Shown piece after piece: positions 34,794 to 43,674 of a stretch of DNA of 64,000 nt. A program made the position numbers and the translations under genes. Where the stretch lies: NCBI GenBank assembly GCA_002101905.1, contig LQPU01000021.1, positions 62,001 through 126,000 of the forward strand, read 5' to 3'. Numbering within the stretch: the stretch's first letter is position 1; each line of letters opens with the position of its first letter. This stretch comes from Mycobacterium shimoidei. Its GTDB lineage: Bacteria > Actinomycetota > Actinomycetes > Mycobacteriales > Mycobacteriaceae. The notes under the pieces are model-generated. The model saw only the letters and a list, made by a program, of their open reading frames with translations. It did no database searches and was not told the origin of the DNA.

Positions 34794-36103
34794 TCGCTTG
34801 CCAGATGCTCCCTGAGTGTGCGGCCGGTGTATTCGGCGCGGTAGAGACCGCGTTCCTGCAGCAGCGGCACCACCTGGTCGACGAATTCGTCCAGCCCGTG
34901 CGGGTTCAGGTGCGGCACCATGATGAAACCGTCGCATGCGTCGGCTTGCACGTAGCGGTCGATTTCGTCGGCGATGTGCGTTGCGGTTCCGACGAATTGC
35001 TGTCGGCTGGTGACGGCGATGACCAACTCTCGGATCGAAAGGCCTTCTGCTGCGGCGCGTTCCCGATACCGGTGTGCGAGTGCAACCGGATCGCCGTGGC
35101 GCACCCGGCCCTGGGTGATGCTGGTGTCACCGGTGGGTTCGACGTCGGGTAACGGGCCGTCGGGATCGTAGTCCGACAGGTCGCGGCCCCACACCTGCTC
35201 GAGCATCGTGATCGCGGTCGGGCCGCTGACCTGCTGTCGACGGATGTACTCCGCCTTTTCAGCGGCCTCATCGGCGGTGTCTCCGAGCACGAACGTCGCG
35301 GCGGGAAAGACCTTGAGCTCGTCGGGATTTCGGCCGGCGGCAGCCGCGCGTGCCTTGACGTCGGCGTAGTAACGTTGCCCGTTCTCCAGCGAGCCGTGCA
35401 GGGTGAACATGGCGTCGGCGTGCCGGGCTCCGAACGTGCGGCCCTCATCGGAGTCACCGGCCTGCAGCAGCACCGGCCGGCCCTGCGGCCCGGCGGGCAG
35501 CGTCGCCAGCCCCCGCACCTGAAACTGTGGGCCGGAGTGCTCCACGGTTTTGATGTGGCTGGGGTCGACGTAAATGCCGGTGTCTACGTCGGCCACCACG
35601 GCATCGGCGGCCCAGCTGTCCCAGAAGCCACGAGCCACCGCCAGGAACTCCTCGGCGCGACGGTAGCGGTCCGCATGGTCCAAGAATCCGCCACGGCGAA
35701 AGTTCGCCCCGGTGAAGGCATCCGACGAGGTGACGATGTTCCAGCCGGCGCGCCCCTCGGACAGATGATCCAGCGTGGCGAATTGCCGTGCCACTTCGAA
35801 GGGCTCGTTGAACGTGGTGTTGATGGTGCCGGTCAAGCCGATCCGGTCGGTGGCCCCGGCCAGCGCGGCCAGCACGGTGAAGGTGTCCGGGCGACCGACG
35901 ACGTCGAGATCATGGATCCGGCCGCGATGTTCGCGCAGCCGCAGTCCCTCGGCCAGGAAGAAGAAGTCGAACAGCCCGCGTTCGGCGGTGCGGGCCAGAT
36001 GTACGAACGACTCGAAGGCGATCTGGCTGCCGGCCGTCGGGTCCGCCCACACCGTGGCGTTGTTGACACCGGGAAAATGCACAGCCAAGTGAATCTGCTT
36101 CAT
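34790..36103 (-). CDS. FMN-dependent monooxygenase, NtaA/DmoA family
   Basis: A 437-aa luciferase-like monooxygenase of the NtaA/SnaA/DszA group. Motifs: LARTAERGLFDFFFLAEG, SEGRAGWNIVTSSDAF, YRRAEEFLAVARGFWDSW and VLLQAGDSDEGR. These two-component enzymes use reduced FMN, supplied by a separate reductase, to oxidise C-S or C-N bonds in sulphides, chelators or sulphones. It is last in the GNAT-LLM-LLM-LLM operon, with a 4-base start/stop overlap. No flavin reductase is adjacent. Confidence 0.9.
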   Translation of the reverse strand: MKQIHLAVHFPGVNNATVWADPTAGSQIAFESFVHLARTAERGLFDFFFLAEGLRLREHRGRIHDLDVVGRPDTFTVLAALAGATDRIGLTGTINTTFNEPFEVARQFATLDHLSEGRAGWNIVTSSDAFTGANFRRGGFLDHADRYRRAEEFLAVARGFWDSWAADAVVADVDTGIYVDPSHIKTVEHSGPQFQVRGLATLPAGPQGRPVLLQAGDSDEGRTFGARHADAMFTLHGSLENGQRYYADVKARAAAAGRNPDELKVFPAATFVLGDTADEAAEKAEYIRRQQVSGPTAITMLEQVWGRDLSDYDPDGPLPDVEPTGDTSITQGRVRHGDPVALAHRYRERAAAEGLSIRELVIAVTSRQQFVGTATHIADEIDRYVQADACDGFIMVPHLNPHGLDEFVDQVVPLLQERGLYRAEYTGRTLREHLASD

Positions 36104-37233
36104 CTGTCCAACCCCCGGCTTCGTTCGAACCAGCGCTGCGCGATCAGCTCGTGTGAGCGCAGCCGGTCCTCGTGGCGGTGGGTCACCGAGGTGATGACGA
36201 GTTCGTCGGCGCCGCTGACCCGCTGCAGCGCCGCGAGTCGTTCGGCCACCTCGTCGGGATTGCCGACGAATTGTGTTGCCAGCCGGTCGGTTACCACCGC
36301 CAGCTGCTCGTCGGTCAACGGGGGGCAGTCGTCGGGGTCCGGGTAGGGAATCGCGCCGTCGCCGGCCCGGATGGAGTACACCCAGTGGCCGTAGCTGGAC
36401 GCCAGATGCCGGGCGGTGGCGGTGTCGTCGGCCACGACCACGTCGGCCGAGATCACCACGTAGGGCTCCGCCAAGGTCTCCGAGGGCACGAACGCCGCGC
36501 GGTAGGCGTCGACCGCGTCCAGCGCGGTGGCAGGCGTGAGGTGATAGCTGGCGACGAACGGTAGCCCAAGGGCGCCGGCCACCTGTGCGCTTTTGCCCTT
36601 GCTGCTGCCGAAGATCCACGGCGTCAACCCACTTCGTTCGCCCGGGACGACGTGCACGTCGAACCCGTCGACCTGATAGCTGCCGTCGAGCATCGCCAGG
36701 ATGTCGCCGAGCTGCTCGGCAAAATCCGGCGCGACAGCTTCGGGCTGCTGCAAGATCGCCATGGTGGCCTGCACTCGGTCCTTGTTCAGCACGGTGCGCA
36801 GGTCGAACGGCGGCGGGATCACCACACCGTCGATCTCGCGCCATTCCTGGGGCAGTTCGGTCTTCGGCCGCGGCTTGCGGGGTTTGCCCGGGGTAAGGCG
36901 ACGCTGCCCGGATCGGCCGATGCCCAGGTCGATGCGGCCCGGGTGGAATGCCTCGAGCATGCCGAAGCTCTCGACCACCGCGGCTGCGGTGGTGTGGCTG
37001 AGCTGCACCGCAGCGGTTCCAACCCGAATGGTGTTGGTGGCGGCCGCAATTTGGCCGGCCAGCACCACAGGTGCCGCGCTCGCAACCGCGACGAAGTGGT
37101 GCTCGGCGACCCAGAACCGCCGATACCCCCATTGTTCGGCGTGCTGGGCCAGATCAATGGTGTTGCGCAGCGCCGTCGCGGCGTCGCTGCCGGCGCTGAT
37201 CGGGGCCAGGTCGAGGACCGACAGCGGGATCAT
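36100..37233 (-). CDS. LLM-class flavin-dependent oxidoreductase, MsnO8 type
   Basis: A 377-aa luciferase-like protein of the MsnO8/YghA-type group: MIPLSVLDLAPI at the start, QHAEQWGYRRFWVAEHHFVAVASAAP, HPGRIDLGIGRS and FVGNPDEVAERL. The ATG at 37233 overlaps the stop of the upstream LLM gene (ATGA), as its own stop overlaps the next. The likely cofactor is reduced FMN; the substrate is unknown. Confidence 0.88.
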   Translation of the reverse strand: MIPLSVLDLAPISAGSDAATALRNTIDLAQHAEQWGYRRFWVAEHHFVAVASAAPVVLAGQIAAATNTIRVGTAAVQLSHTTAAAVVESFGMLEAFHPGRIDLGIGRSGQRRLTPGKPRKPRPKTELPQEWREIDGVVIPPPFDLRTVLNKDRVQATMAILQQPEAVAPDFAEQLGDILAMLDGSYQVDGFDVHVVPGERSGLTPWIFGSSKGKSAQVAGALGLPFVASYHLTPATALDAVDAYRAAFVPSETLAEPYVVISADVVVADDTATARHLASSYGHWVYSIRAGDGAIPYPDPDDCPPLTDEQLAVVTDRLATQFVGNPDEVAERLAALQRVSGADELVITSVTHRHEDRLRSHELIAQRWFERSRGLDR

Positions 37234-38321
37234 TGGCGCACCGCCGTGTACCGGTTGACGGCGACCGGTAGGCCGAGACGTTGTCGCAATGTCTCGTCGT
37301 CGCGGTAGCCGGTGCGGAACACACCGCGCTGCTGCAGCAGCGGCACCAGCTCGTCGACGATGACCGGGAGATCGGTGGCGTTGACGGCCGGCCGCAGCCG
37401 CGCACCGTCGATGCCCAACCGCTGCCACTCCAGCAACAGATCAGCCAAATCGGCTGCGCTGCCGTCGAACACCAAAGCGTCGGACTTGAACTCGGTGTCG
37501 CCACCGAACGTCACCACGATATCGGCGTAGACCTTCAATCGTCCGTCCAGCTCGCTGAGGATAGCGCGCAGCCCATCCTCGTCGGTCGGTGTGATGAAAA
37601 CCAGATCAGCGCTGTCAGCTGCGAATTGGTAGATGCGCGATGCGTGTGCCAGCGCGGCCACCACCGGCTGGCCCTGCGGTGGACGCGGGGTGATCGAGGG
37701 GCCTTTGACCGAGAAGTACTTCCCGGCGAAGTCGATGTAGTGCAGCTTGTCGCGGTCGATGTAGCGCCCAGTGGCGACGTCGCGGATCACCGCGTCGTCT
37801 TCCCAGCTGTCCCAGAGCCGGCGCACCACCTCGACGAAATCGGTTGCCTCGTCGAATAGTTCGTCGGCGTCTTGGGAGGCGTCGCGCCGCCCGAACAACG
37901 CGGCTTCGTGAGCGGTTGAGCTAACCCGCGGCTGCCAGCCGGCCCTGCCGTGCGACACGAAATCAAGCGTGGCGATGGCCTTGGAGACGTGAAAAGGCTC
38001 GGTGTGGGTGACGGTCGCCACCGGGATCAGCCCGATATGCCGGGTGGTGGGGGCGACGCGGGCGGCGACCAGCACGGCATCCGCCCGTCCGGCCAGCCGG
38101 CGCGGGGAAATCTCTTCGCGGCGCCCCGGTTGCGGCATCAGCGTGTCGTCGATGGTGAGAAAGTCGAGCAGTCCACGCTCGGCGGTGGCAGCAAGCGCGG
38201 CGCAGTATCGGCCGGACAGCACCGATTCCGCGGCCGGGTCAGCAGCCAGCGTGGTTCGCCACGCATATGGGTGCCAGCCGTAACCGTCGAGCGCGACGGC
38301 CAGGTGCAGCTGCGAAGTCAC
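37230..38321 (-). CDS. LLM-class flavin-dependent monooxygenase
   Basis: A 363-aa luciferase-like protein with LHLAVALDGYGWHPYAW at the start, ERGLLDFLTIDDTLMP, SHGRAGWQPRVSSTAHEAALFG and EATDFVEVVRRLWDSWEDDAV. It resembles the NtaA-type relatives used for organosulphur scavenging. The GTG at 38321 overlaps the stop of the GNAT gene. Its stop overlaps the next LLM start, so translation of the whole operon is chained. Confidence 0.87.
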   Translation of the reverse strand: MTSQLHLAVALDGYGWHPYAWRTTLAADPAAESVLSGRYCAALAATAERGLLDFLTIDDTLMPQPGRREEISPRRLAGRADAVLVAARVAPTTRHIGLIPVATVTHTEPFHVSKAIATLDFVSHGRAGWQPRVSSTAHEAALFGRRDASQDADELFDEATDFVEVVRRLWDSWEDDAVIRDVATGRYIDRDKLHYIDFAGKYFSVKGPSITPRPPQGQPVVAALAHASRIYQFAADSADLVFITPTDEDGLRAILSELDGRLKVYADIVVTFGGDTEFKSDALVFDGSAADLADLLLEWQRLGIDGARLRPAVNATDLPVIVDELVPLLQQRGVFRTGYRDDETLRQRLGLPVAVNRYTAVRQ

Positions 38322-38818
38322 GGCAGCTCCTTGACGAATGCGACCGGGAAGACCGGCCCCGTCGACGGCAACGGCTCGGCCAGCCGGGTGTAGCCGGTGG
38401 CGTGATACAGCGCCTCGGCCTCGGGTTGGCGGTCGCCGGTCATCAGGTAGACCCGGCGATACCCGCGCGCAGCGATCTCCGCCTCGAGCTCGCCCAGCAG
38501 GGCGGCCGCGAAACCCCGTCGGCGATGGGCGTCGTCGGTCCAAATTCGTTTCAGCTCAGCGGTTTGCGCATCGAAGCGGCAGAATCCGCCACCGGTGACG
38601 GCGACACCGTCCAGCAGCCCGATGAGCAAGCCGCCGTCCGGCGGTGCGAATTCGGCCGCCGTGTGGTCGCGCAGCCATCCCAGGACGACTTGCTCGGTGC
38701 TGCCATAGCGCTGCGCGTACTCGGCGGCCAGCCCGGTCAGTAATGGCTGCGCCAGCGGGTCGTCCAGCGCAGCCCAAACGAACCGGAGCGCAGTCAGTTG
38801 ATCAGGCTGGGGCATCAT
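38318..38818 (-). CDS. GNAT-family N-acetyltransferase
   Basis: A 166-aa acyl-CoA-dependent N-acetyltransferase. Motif A is visible as AELKRIWTDDAHRRRGFAAALLGELEAEI (RRRGFA is the acetyl-CoA loop), followed by RVYLMTGDRQPEAEALYHATGY. First gene of the operon with three flavin monooxygenases, coupled to the first by a 4-base overlap. It may modify the substrate or product of those enzymes, or an amine detoxification target; that is inference. Confidence 0.88.
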   Translation of the reverse strand: MMPQPDQLTALRFVWAALDDPLAQPLLTGLAAEYAQRYGSTEQVVLGWLRDHTAAEFAPPDGGLLIGLLDGVAVTGGGFCRFDAQTAELKRIWTDDAHRRRGFAAALLGELEAEIAARGYRRVYLMTGDRQPEAEALYHATGYTRLAEPLPSTGPVFPVAFVKELP

Positions 38819-38881
38819 CTAACTGTCTACCGTGGACCACGCGGCCTTATTCCGGGGCCGGCCAATCGGGCCGGAGGTGAC

Positions 38882-39775
38882 ATGCCATCGCACGTGGTGA
38901 CCACCGAGGGACTGACCCGCAGGTTCGGTCGCCGTCGCGGCATCACCGACGTCAGCATCACGGTCACCGATGGGGAGGTCTTCGGGTTCCTGGGTCCCAA
39001 CGGTGCCGGGAAGTCGACAACCATCCGGCTGCTGCTCGGGCTCTATCGGCCCAGTTCCGGCCGCGCGACGGTGTTCGGCCTCGACCCCTGCCGGGACAGT
39101 GTCGAGGTGCATCGCCGGGTCGGTTACCTGCCGGGCGAGCTCGCCCTGTATCCCCGGCTGACCGGCCGGAACATCGTCGACCGGGCCGCCCGCATCCGCG
39201 GCCACATCGATCACCGCTATCGCGACGAACTCGTCGAACGATTCGGAATCGAGCTCGATCGTCCGGTGCACACCTTGTCCAAAGGCAACGTGCAGAAGAT
39301 CGGCCTGCTTTTCGCGTTCGCGCATCGGCCCGAACTGCTGATTCTCGACGAGCCCACCTCCGGGCTCGACCCACTGCTGCAAGACGAATTCAGCCGGTTG
39401 GTGCGCGAAACCGCCGGCGAAGGCCGGACCGTCTTTCTCTCGTCGCACGACCTCGACGAAGTGCAGCGCCTCGTCGACCACGTCGCCATCATCAAGGAGG
39501 GCCGGATCATCGTCACCGACACCGTGGAGAACCTTCGCGCAAATGCCCCCAAGACCGTCGACTTCCGCTTCGCGAACCGGGTTGATCCTGCGCAGTTCGA
39601 CCGTCTCGACGGGGTGCGGGTGCTATCCCATGACACCACCCGGATTCAGCTGTCGGTTGCCGGGCCGGTCGGCCCGCTGCTGCGGGTGGCCGCCGACCTC
39701 GAGCCCGTCGACATGACCGCGCGGCCGGCCGATCTCGACGAACTCTTTTTGAGCTACTACCGCCATGACCGGTGA
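38882..39775 (+). CDS. ABC transporter ATP-binding protein
   Basis: A 297-aa nucleotide-binding subunit of an ABC-2 type exporter. Walker A GPNGAGKST, Walker B LLILDEPTSGLDP and the switch SSHDLDEVQRL are intact; the signature is LSKGNVQKIG rather than LSGGQ, as in some drug exporters. The ATG at 38882 follows a strong GGAGGTGAC site. It overlaps the permease gene by 11 bases. Confidence 0.93.
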   Translation: MPSHVVTTEGLTRRFGRRRGITDVSITVTDGEVFGFLGPNGAGKSTTIRLLLGLYRPSSGRATVFGLDPCRDSVEVHRRVGYLPGELALYPRLTGRNIVDRAARIRGHIDHRYRDELVERFGIELDRPVHTLSKGNVQKIGLLFAFAHRPELLILDEPTSGLDPLLQDEFSRLVRETAGEGRTVFLSSHDLDEVQRLVDHVAIIKEGRIIVTDTVENLRANAPKTVDFRFANRVDPAQFDRLDGVRVLSHDTTRIQLSVAGPVGPLLRVAADLEPVDMTARPADLDELFLSYYRHDR

Positions 39776-40553
39776 GATCGCGCGGTTGGATCTGCGGCTG
39801 CGGCGCCGGCTGATCATCGGATACGCGATCGGCATGACCGCCTACGCCGCCGTCGTCGTCGCGCTCTACCCGTCGTTCAAGAACGCCACCAGTCTCAACA
39901 GCCTCACCGAGGAAGGTTCCCCCGTCGCAGCGCTGTTCGGTGCGGTCGGCCCGCTCACTTCATCGCCGGGCTGGCTGACGGCCAATCTGTACGGGAACTT
40001 CGTCCCGTTGATCGTGCTGATGGCGACAATCGGCTACGGCGCGGCCGCGATCGCCGGACAAGACGAGGACGGAACGCTCGCACTGATCGCGACGCTTCCG
40101 CTGGCCCGACGCACCATCACCGGGGGCAAACTCGCCGCGCTGGTCGTGCAGGCGCTGCCGGTACCGATCGTCACCGCGCTGTGTGTGCTGGCCGGTCGCT
40201 GGTTCGATTTGACCGTCAACATCGGGTCGCTGCTGGGCGTCACCGCCGGAGTGACCCTGCTCGGCCTGCTGTTCGGCAGCCTCGCTTTGTTCCTCGGTGC
40301 GGCCACCGGCAGCCGAGGAGTGGCACTTGGTCTCGCTTCGGGTATGGCCGCGATCGCCTACCTGGTCAATTCGCTTGCGCCCCTGATCGATTGGCTTCGG
40401 CCGGCCCGCTACGCGTCGCCGTTTTTCTACGCCGTCGGTGACCACCAACTGCAGAACGGCCTGCCACCGGCGTGGGCCGGCGTCCTTGCAGTCGCCACCC
40501 TGGCGTTTGCGGTGGCCGGCACCATCGCTTTCAACCGACTCGACGTGCACTGA
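39765..40553 (+). CDS. ABC-2 type exporter permease
   Basis: A 262-aa membrane protein with about six hydrophobic segments, no signal peptide, and a short loop GQDEDGTLALIATLPLARRTI that is characteristic of ABC-2 permeases (the coupling region). It pairs with the upstream ATPase. Likely substrates are drugs, lipids or peptides. The 3' end overlaps the convergent DUF3054 gene by 23 bases. Confidence 0.88.
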   Translation: MTGEIARLDLRLRRRLIIGYAIGMTAYAAVVVALYPSFKNATSLNSLTEEGSPVAALFGAVGPLTSSPGWLTANLYGNFVPLIVLMATIGYGAAAIAGQDEDGTLALIATLPLARRTITGGKLAALVVQALPVPIVTALCVLAGRWFDLTVNIGSLLGVTAGVTLLGLLFGSLALFLGAATGSRGVALGLASGMAAIAYLVNSLAPLIDWLRPARYASPFFYAVGDHQLQNGLPPAWAGVLAVATLAFAVAGTIAFNRLDVH

Positions 40554-40902
40554 CACGCCACCCCAGCGCGGCCCGCCAGCCCAGCAACAGCAGTGCGGTG
40601 ACCACGGACGCGACCACGACGAAGCTGGCCGCGACCCCGGCGGAGGTTGCCTTGCGCAACAGCATTCCGACCACCACCGTGCTCAGCCACACGATCACCC
40701 CGGTCGGCGCGACGGCGGTCGGGCGCCGCCAACCGCGCGAGACCAGCCAGCCCAGCATCGTGCCGGTCACAAACGGCCACGCCGTCGCCGCTACCCCGGC
40801 GATGTCGAGGCCTTCGTCGTGGCTGCGTCGGCCGAGAGCACAGAACACCAGCACGCAGCCGACGTCCCAGCCCAGCCAGCCCAGCCACGCCACACGTTGC
40901 AT
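40531..40902 (-). CDS. DUF3054 membrane protein
   Basis: A 123-aa protein with four hydrophobic helices and the DUF3054 hallmarks GWDVGCVLVFCALGRRSHDEG near the N-terminus and WPFVTGTMLGWLVSRGWRRP in the middle. Function unknown. It is convergent with the ABC permease, overlapping by 23 bases, and divergent from the ring-cleavage cluster. Confidence 0.85.
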   Translation of the reverse strand: MQRVAWLGWLGWDVGCVLVFCALGRRSHDEGLDIAGVAATAWPFVTGTMLGWLVSRGWRRPTAVAPTGVIVWLSTVVVGMLLRKATSAGVAASFVVVASVVTALLLLGWRAALGWRVSARRVG

Positions 40903-40935
40903 GCCGCGAGACTACCCGTTGACGCCACCGGTAAA

Positions 40936-40970
40936 TGAATCTAGATTCGTCGGCAATGAATACTGATTCA
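40936..40970. promoter_or_regulatory. Two tandem palindromes at start of ring-cleavage cluster
   Basis: TGAATCTAGATTC (core 40937-40948, perfect 12-base palindrome) and TGAATACTGATTCA (40957-40970) share the pattern TGAAT-N4-ATTC. They are 21 bases apart, two helical turns. The second includes the start codon at 40956. They are the natural candidates for binding by the TetR protein encoded last in the cluster. Confidence 0.6.
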
Positions 40971-41759
40971 CCATATGAGGACATCACCTACGAGATCGAC
41001 TCGCACGTCGCGGTCATCACGATCAACCGGCCGGAGCGCTACAACGCCTTCCGCGGCAAGACCGTCGAGGAACTCGTCAAGGCCTTCCGCTCGGCGTGGG
41101 CCGACAGGGGAGTATCGGCGATCATCCTGACCGGCGCCGGTGACAAGGCGTTCTGCACCGGCGGCGATGTCAAGCAACGCGCCGAGACCGGCGACTATGG
41201 CCCCACCGACAGCGGCATGTTCGAAATCGGCTACCTGCACAAGCTGATCCGCGACGTGCCCAAGCCGGTGATCGCCGCGGTGAACGGAATCGCGGTCGGC
41301 GGCGGGCACGTGCTGCACGTGCTGTGCGACTTGTCGATCGCGGCCGAGCACGCGACATTCGGCCAGGCCGGACCCCGGGTGGGGTCGTTCGATGCCGGGT
41401 TCGGATCGGCGTATCTGGCGCGCGTGGTCGGCGAGAAGCGGGCGCGGGAGATGTGGTTCTTATGCCGTCGCTACGACGCCGCCACCGCCGAACGGTGGGG
41501 CTTGGTGAACTACGTGGTTCCCGCCGAACGGCTGCTGCCCGAGGCCAAGGCGATTGCCGCCGAGATCGGCCAGAAGAGTCCGACCGCGCTGCGTTTCCTC
41601 AAACAGTCCTTCAACGCCGACACCGACCATCAGGCCGGGCTGTCCAATCTGGCCATGTCGGCGCTGGAGATCTTCACCCACACCGACGAAGGTAAGGAAG
41701 GGGCGCAGGCGTTCGCCGAGAAGCGTCCCGCCGATTTCGCCCGCTACGTCACGGCCTGA
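40956..41759 (+). CDS. Crotonase-fold ring-cleaving hydrolase, BadI-like
   Basis: A 267-aa crotonase-superfamily enzyme resembling BadI, 2-ketocyclohexanecarboxyl-CoA hydrolase, more than ordinary enoyl-CoA hydratases. Shared features are NRPERYNAFRGKTVEELVKA, AFCTGGD, IRDVPKPVIAAVNGIAVGGG and SFDAGFGSAYLARVVGEKRARE. The Asp there and the C-terminal Tyr (FARYV) match positions used by the MenB/BadI type. The ordinary hydratase Glu pair is absent. I chose the ATG at 40956; an ATG at 40935 would translate the first palindrome. First gene of the cluster. Confidence 0.82.
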   Translation: MNTDSPYEDITYEIDSHVAVITINRPERYNAFRGKTVEELVKAFRSAWADRGVSAIILTGAGDKAFCTGGDVKQRAETGDYGPTDSGMFEIGYLHKLIRDVPKPVIAAVNGIAVGGGHVLHVLCDLSIAAEHATFGQAGPRVGSFDAGFGSAYLARVVGEKRAREMWFLCRRYDAATAERWGLVNYVVPAERLLPEAKAIAAEIGQKSPTALRFLKQSFNADTDHQAGLSNLAMSALEIFTHTDEGKEGAQAFAEKRPADFARYVTA

Positions 41760-41771
41760 GGGGAACCGCCG

Positions 41772-42500
41772 ATGAAGCTCGCACTGGTGACCGGTGCCGG
41801 ATCCGGTATCGGAAAGGCGATAGCGCTGGGATTCGCGGCGCGAGGTGACCGGGTCATTGCCGCCGACATCGACGAGGCCGCGGCAAAGGCCACCGCGCAA
41901 GCGCACCCCGAGTTGATCACCGCGCTGCCGGTCGATGTGGCCGACCGCGCGCAGGTGGACACGCTGCGCGACCGCGCACACAGCGAGGTCGGCGTGCCCA
42001 ACGTGGTGGTCAATGCCGCCGGGTGGGACCGTACCGACCAATTCCTCAACGCCACAACGGAATTCGCTGAGAAGGTGGTCGCCATAAACTATCTCGGCCC
42101 GGTACACATTTGCAGCGCCTTCCTGCCGGGCATGATCGAGGCCGGCGGCGGCGGACGGGTGATCAACCTGGCCAGCGACGCCGGACGGGTCGGCAGCGCC
42201 GGCGAAACCATCTACGCCGGCGCCAAGGGCGGCGTCATCGCACTCACCAAGTCGCTGGCCCGGGAGATGGCCCGCTACGCGATCACCGTCAACTGCGTGT
42301 GCCCCGGACCTACCGACACCCCGCTGTTCGCAGCGCAACCGGAGAAGCTGAGAGAGGCACTGGTCAAAGCGATTCCGTTTCGACGGCTGGCCCGCCCCGA
42401 GGAGGTCGCCGCACCGGTGCTGTTCTTCGCCTCCGATCCCGCGTCGTTCATCACCGGCCAGGTGATCAGCGTCAGCGGCGGACTCACCATGGCAGGATGA
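41772..42500 (+). CDS. SDR dehydrogenase, BadH-like
   Basis: A 242-aa short-chain dehydrogenase resembling BadH, 2-hydroxycyclohexanecarboxyl-CoA dehydrogenase. NAD motif TGAGSGIGKAI; structural NAAGWD; catalytic Ser in NLASDAGRVGSAGE and Tyr/Lys in YAGAKGG; the tail FITGQVISVSGGLTMAG is nearly that of BadH. It would oxidise the ring hydroxyl to the ketone that the upstream hydrolase opens. ATG at 41772 behind GAGGGGAA. Confidence 0.84.
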   Translation: MKLALVTGAGSGIGKAIALGFAARGDRVIAADIDEAAAKATAQAHPELITALPVDVADRAQVDTLRDRAHSEVGVPNVVVNAAGWDRTDQFLNATTEFAEKVVAINYLGPVHICSAFLPGMIEAGGGGRVINLASDAGRVGSAGETIYAGAKGGVIALTKSLAREMARYAITVNCVCPGPTDTPLFAAQPEKLREALVKAIPFRRLARPEEVAAPVLFFASDPASFITGQVISVSGGLTMAG

Positions 42501-42504
42501 GCCA

Positions 42505-43674
42505 ATGAGCACCTTCGATCCCCTCGACCCGCTGAGCCTGGACGCGTCGCTGTCCGCCGACGAGATCGCGGTGCGTGACACGGTCCGGCAGTTCTGCGCC
42601 GAACATGTGATCCCGCATATCGCGGACTGGTTCGAAATCGGCGACCTTCCGGTCCGCGAACTTGCCAAGCAGTTCGGTGCGCTCGGGCTACTGGGCATGC
42701 ACCTGAAGGGATACGGCTGTGGCGGAGCGTCGGCCGTGCACTACGGGCTGGCCTGCCTGGAACTAGAAGCCGCGGACTCAGGCGTCCGGTCGCTGGTGTC
42801 GGTACAGGGCTCGCTGGCGATGTTCGCGATCGCGAAATTCGGATCCGAGGAGCAAAAGCAGCAGTGGCTGCCCGGCATGGCCGCCGGTGAACTGCTCGGC
42901 TGTTTCGGGTTGACCGAGCCCGACGCCGGCTCCGATCCTGCGGCCATGAAAACCCGTGCCCGACGGGATGGTTCGGACTGGGTCCTCAACGGCCGCAAAA
43001 TGTGGATCACCAACGGCACGGTCGCCGACGTCGCGATCGTGTGGGCTGCCACCGACGACGGCATCCGGGGATTCATCGTCCCCACCCACACGCCCGGATT
43101 CACCGCCAACACCATTCACCACAAGTTGTCGTTACGCGCCTCGATCACTTCGGAATTGGTGCTCGACGACGTTCGGCTACCCGCCGACGCGATGCTGCCC
43201 GAAGCGACCGGCCTGCGGGGGCCGCTGTCTTGTCTGTCCGAGGCGCGCTACGGCATCATCTGGGGTTCGATGGGCGCGGCGCGGTCGGCCTGGCAGTCCG
43301 CGCTGGATTACGCGACGCATCGCACCCAATTCGGCCGGCCGATCGCCGGATTCCAGCTGACCCAGGCCAAGCTCGTCGACATGGCCGTCGAACTACACAA
43401 GGGACAACTTCTGGCGCTGCACCTCGGGCGACTCAAGGACAGCGTCGGCCTACGTCCCGAGCAGGTCAGCTTCGGAAAGCTCAACAACACCCGCGAGGCC
43501 ATCGAGATCTGCCGCACCGCACGGACAATTCTGGGCGGCAACGGGATATCGCTGGAGTACCCCGTGATCCGGCATATGGTCAACCTGGAGTCGGTGCTGA
43601 CCTATGAGGGCACCGCCGAGATGCATCAGCTGGTGCTCGGTCAGGCCCTCACCGGCGAGGACGCTTTCCGCTGA
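42505..43674 (+). CDS. Acyl-CoA dehydrogenase, glutaryl-CoA dehydrogenase type
   Basis: A 389-aa flavoprotein of the GcdH/FadE7 group. LELEAADSGVRSLVSVQGSLAM, CFGLTEPDAGSDPAAMKT and LNGRKMWITNG mark the family. The catalytic Glu is in TYEGTAEMHQL near the C-terminus, as in glutaryl-CoA dehydrogenase. It may act on a dicarboxyl-CoA released by ring cleavage (pimelyl- to glutaryl-CoA range). Coupled to the next gene by a 1-base overlap. Confidence 0.87.
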   Translation: MSTFDPLDPLSLDASLSADEIAVRDTVRQFCAEHVIPHIADWFEIGDLPVRELAKQFGALGLLGMHLKGYGCGGASAVHYGLACLELEAADSGVRSLVSVQGSLAMFAIAKFGSEEQKQQWLPGMAAGELLGCFGLTEPDAGSDPAAMKTRARRDGSDWVLNGRKMWITNGTVADVAIVWAATDDGIRGFIVPTHTPGFTANTIHHKLSLRASITSELVLDDVRLPADAMLPEATGLRGPLSCLSEARYGIIWGSMGAARSAWQSALDYATHRTQFGRPIAGFQLTQAKLVDMAVELHKGQLLALHLGRLKDSVGLRPEQVSFGKLNNTREAIEICRTARTILGGNGISLEYPVIRHMVNLESVLTYEGTAEMHQLVLGQALTGEDAFR

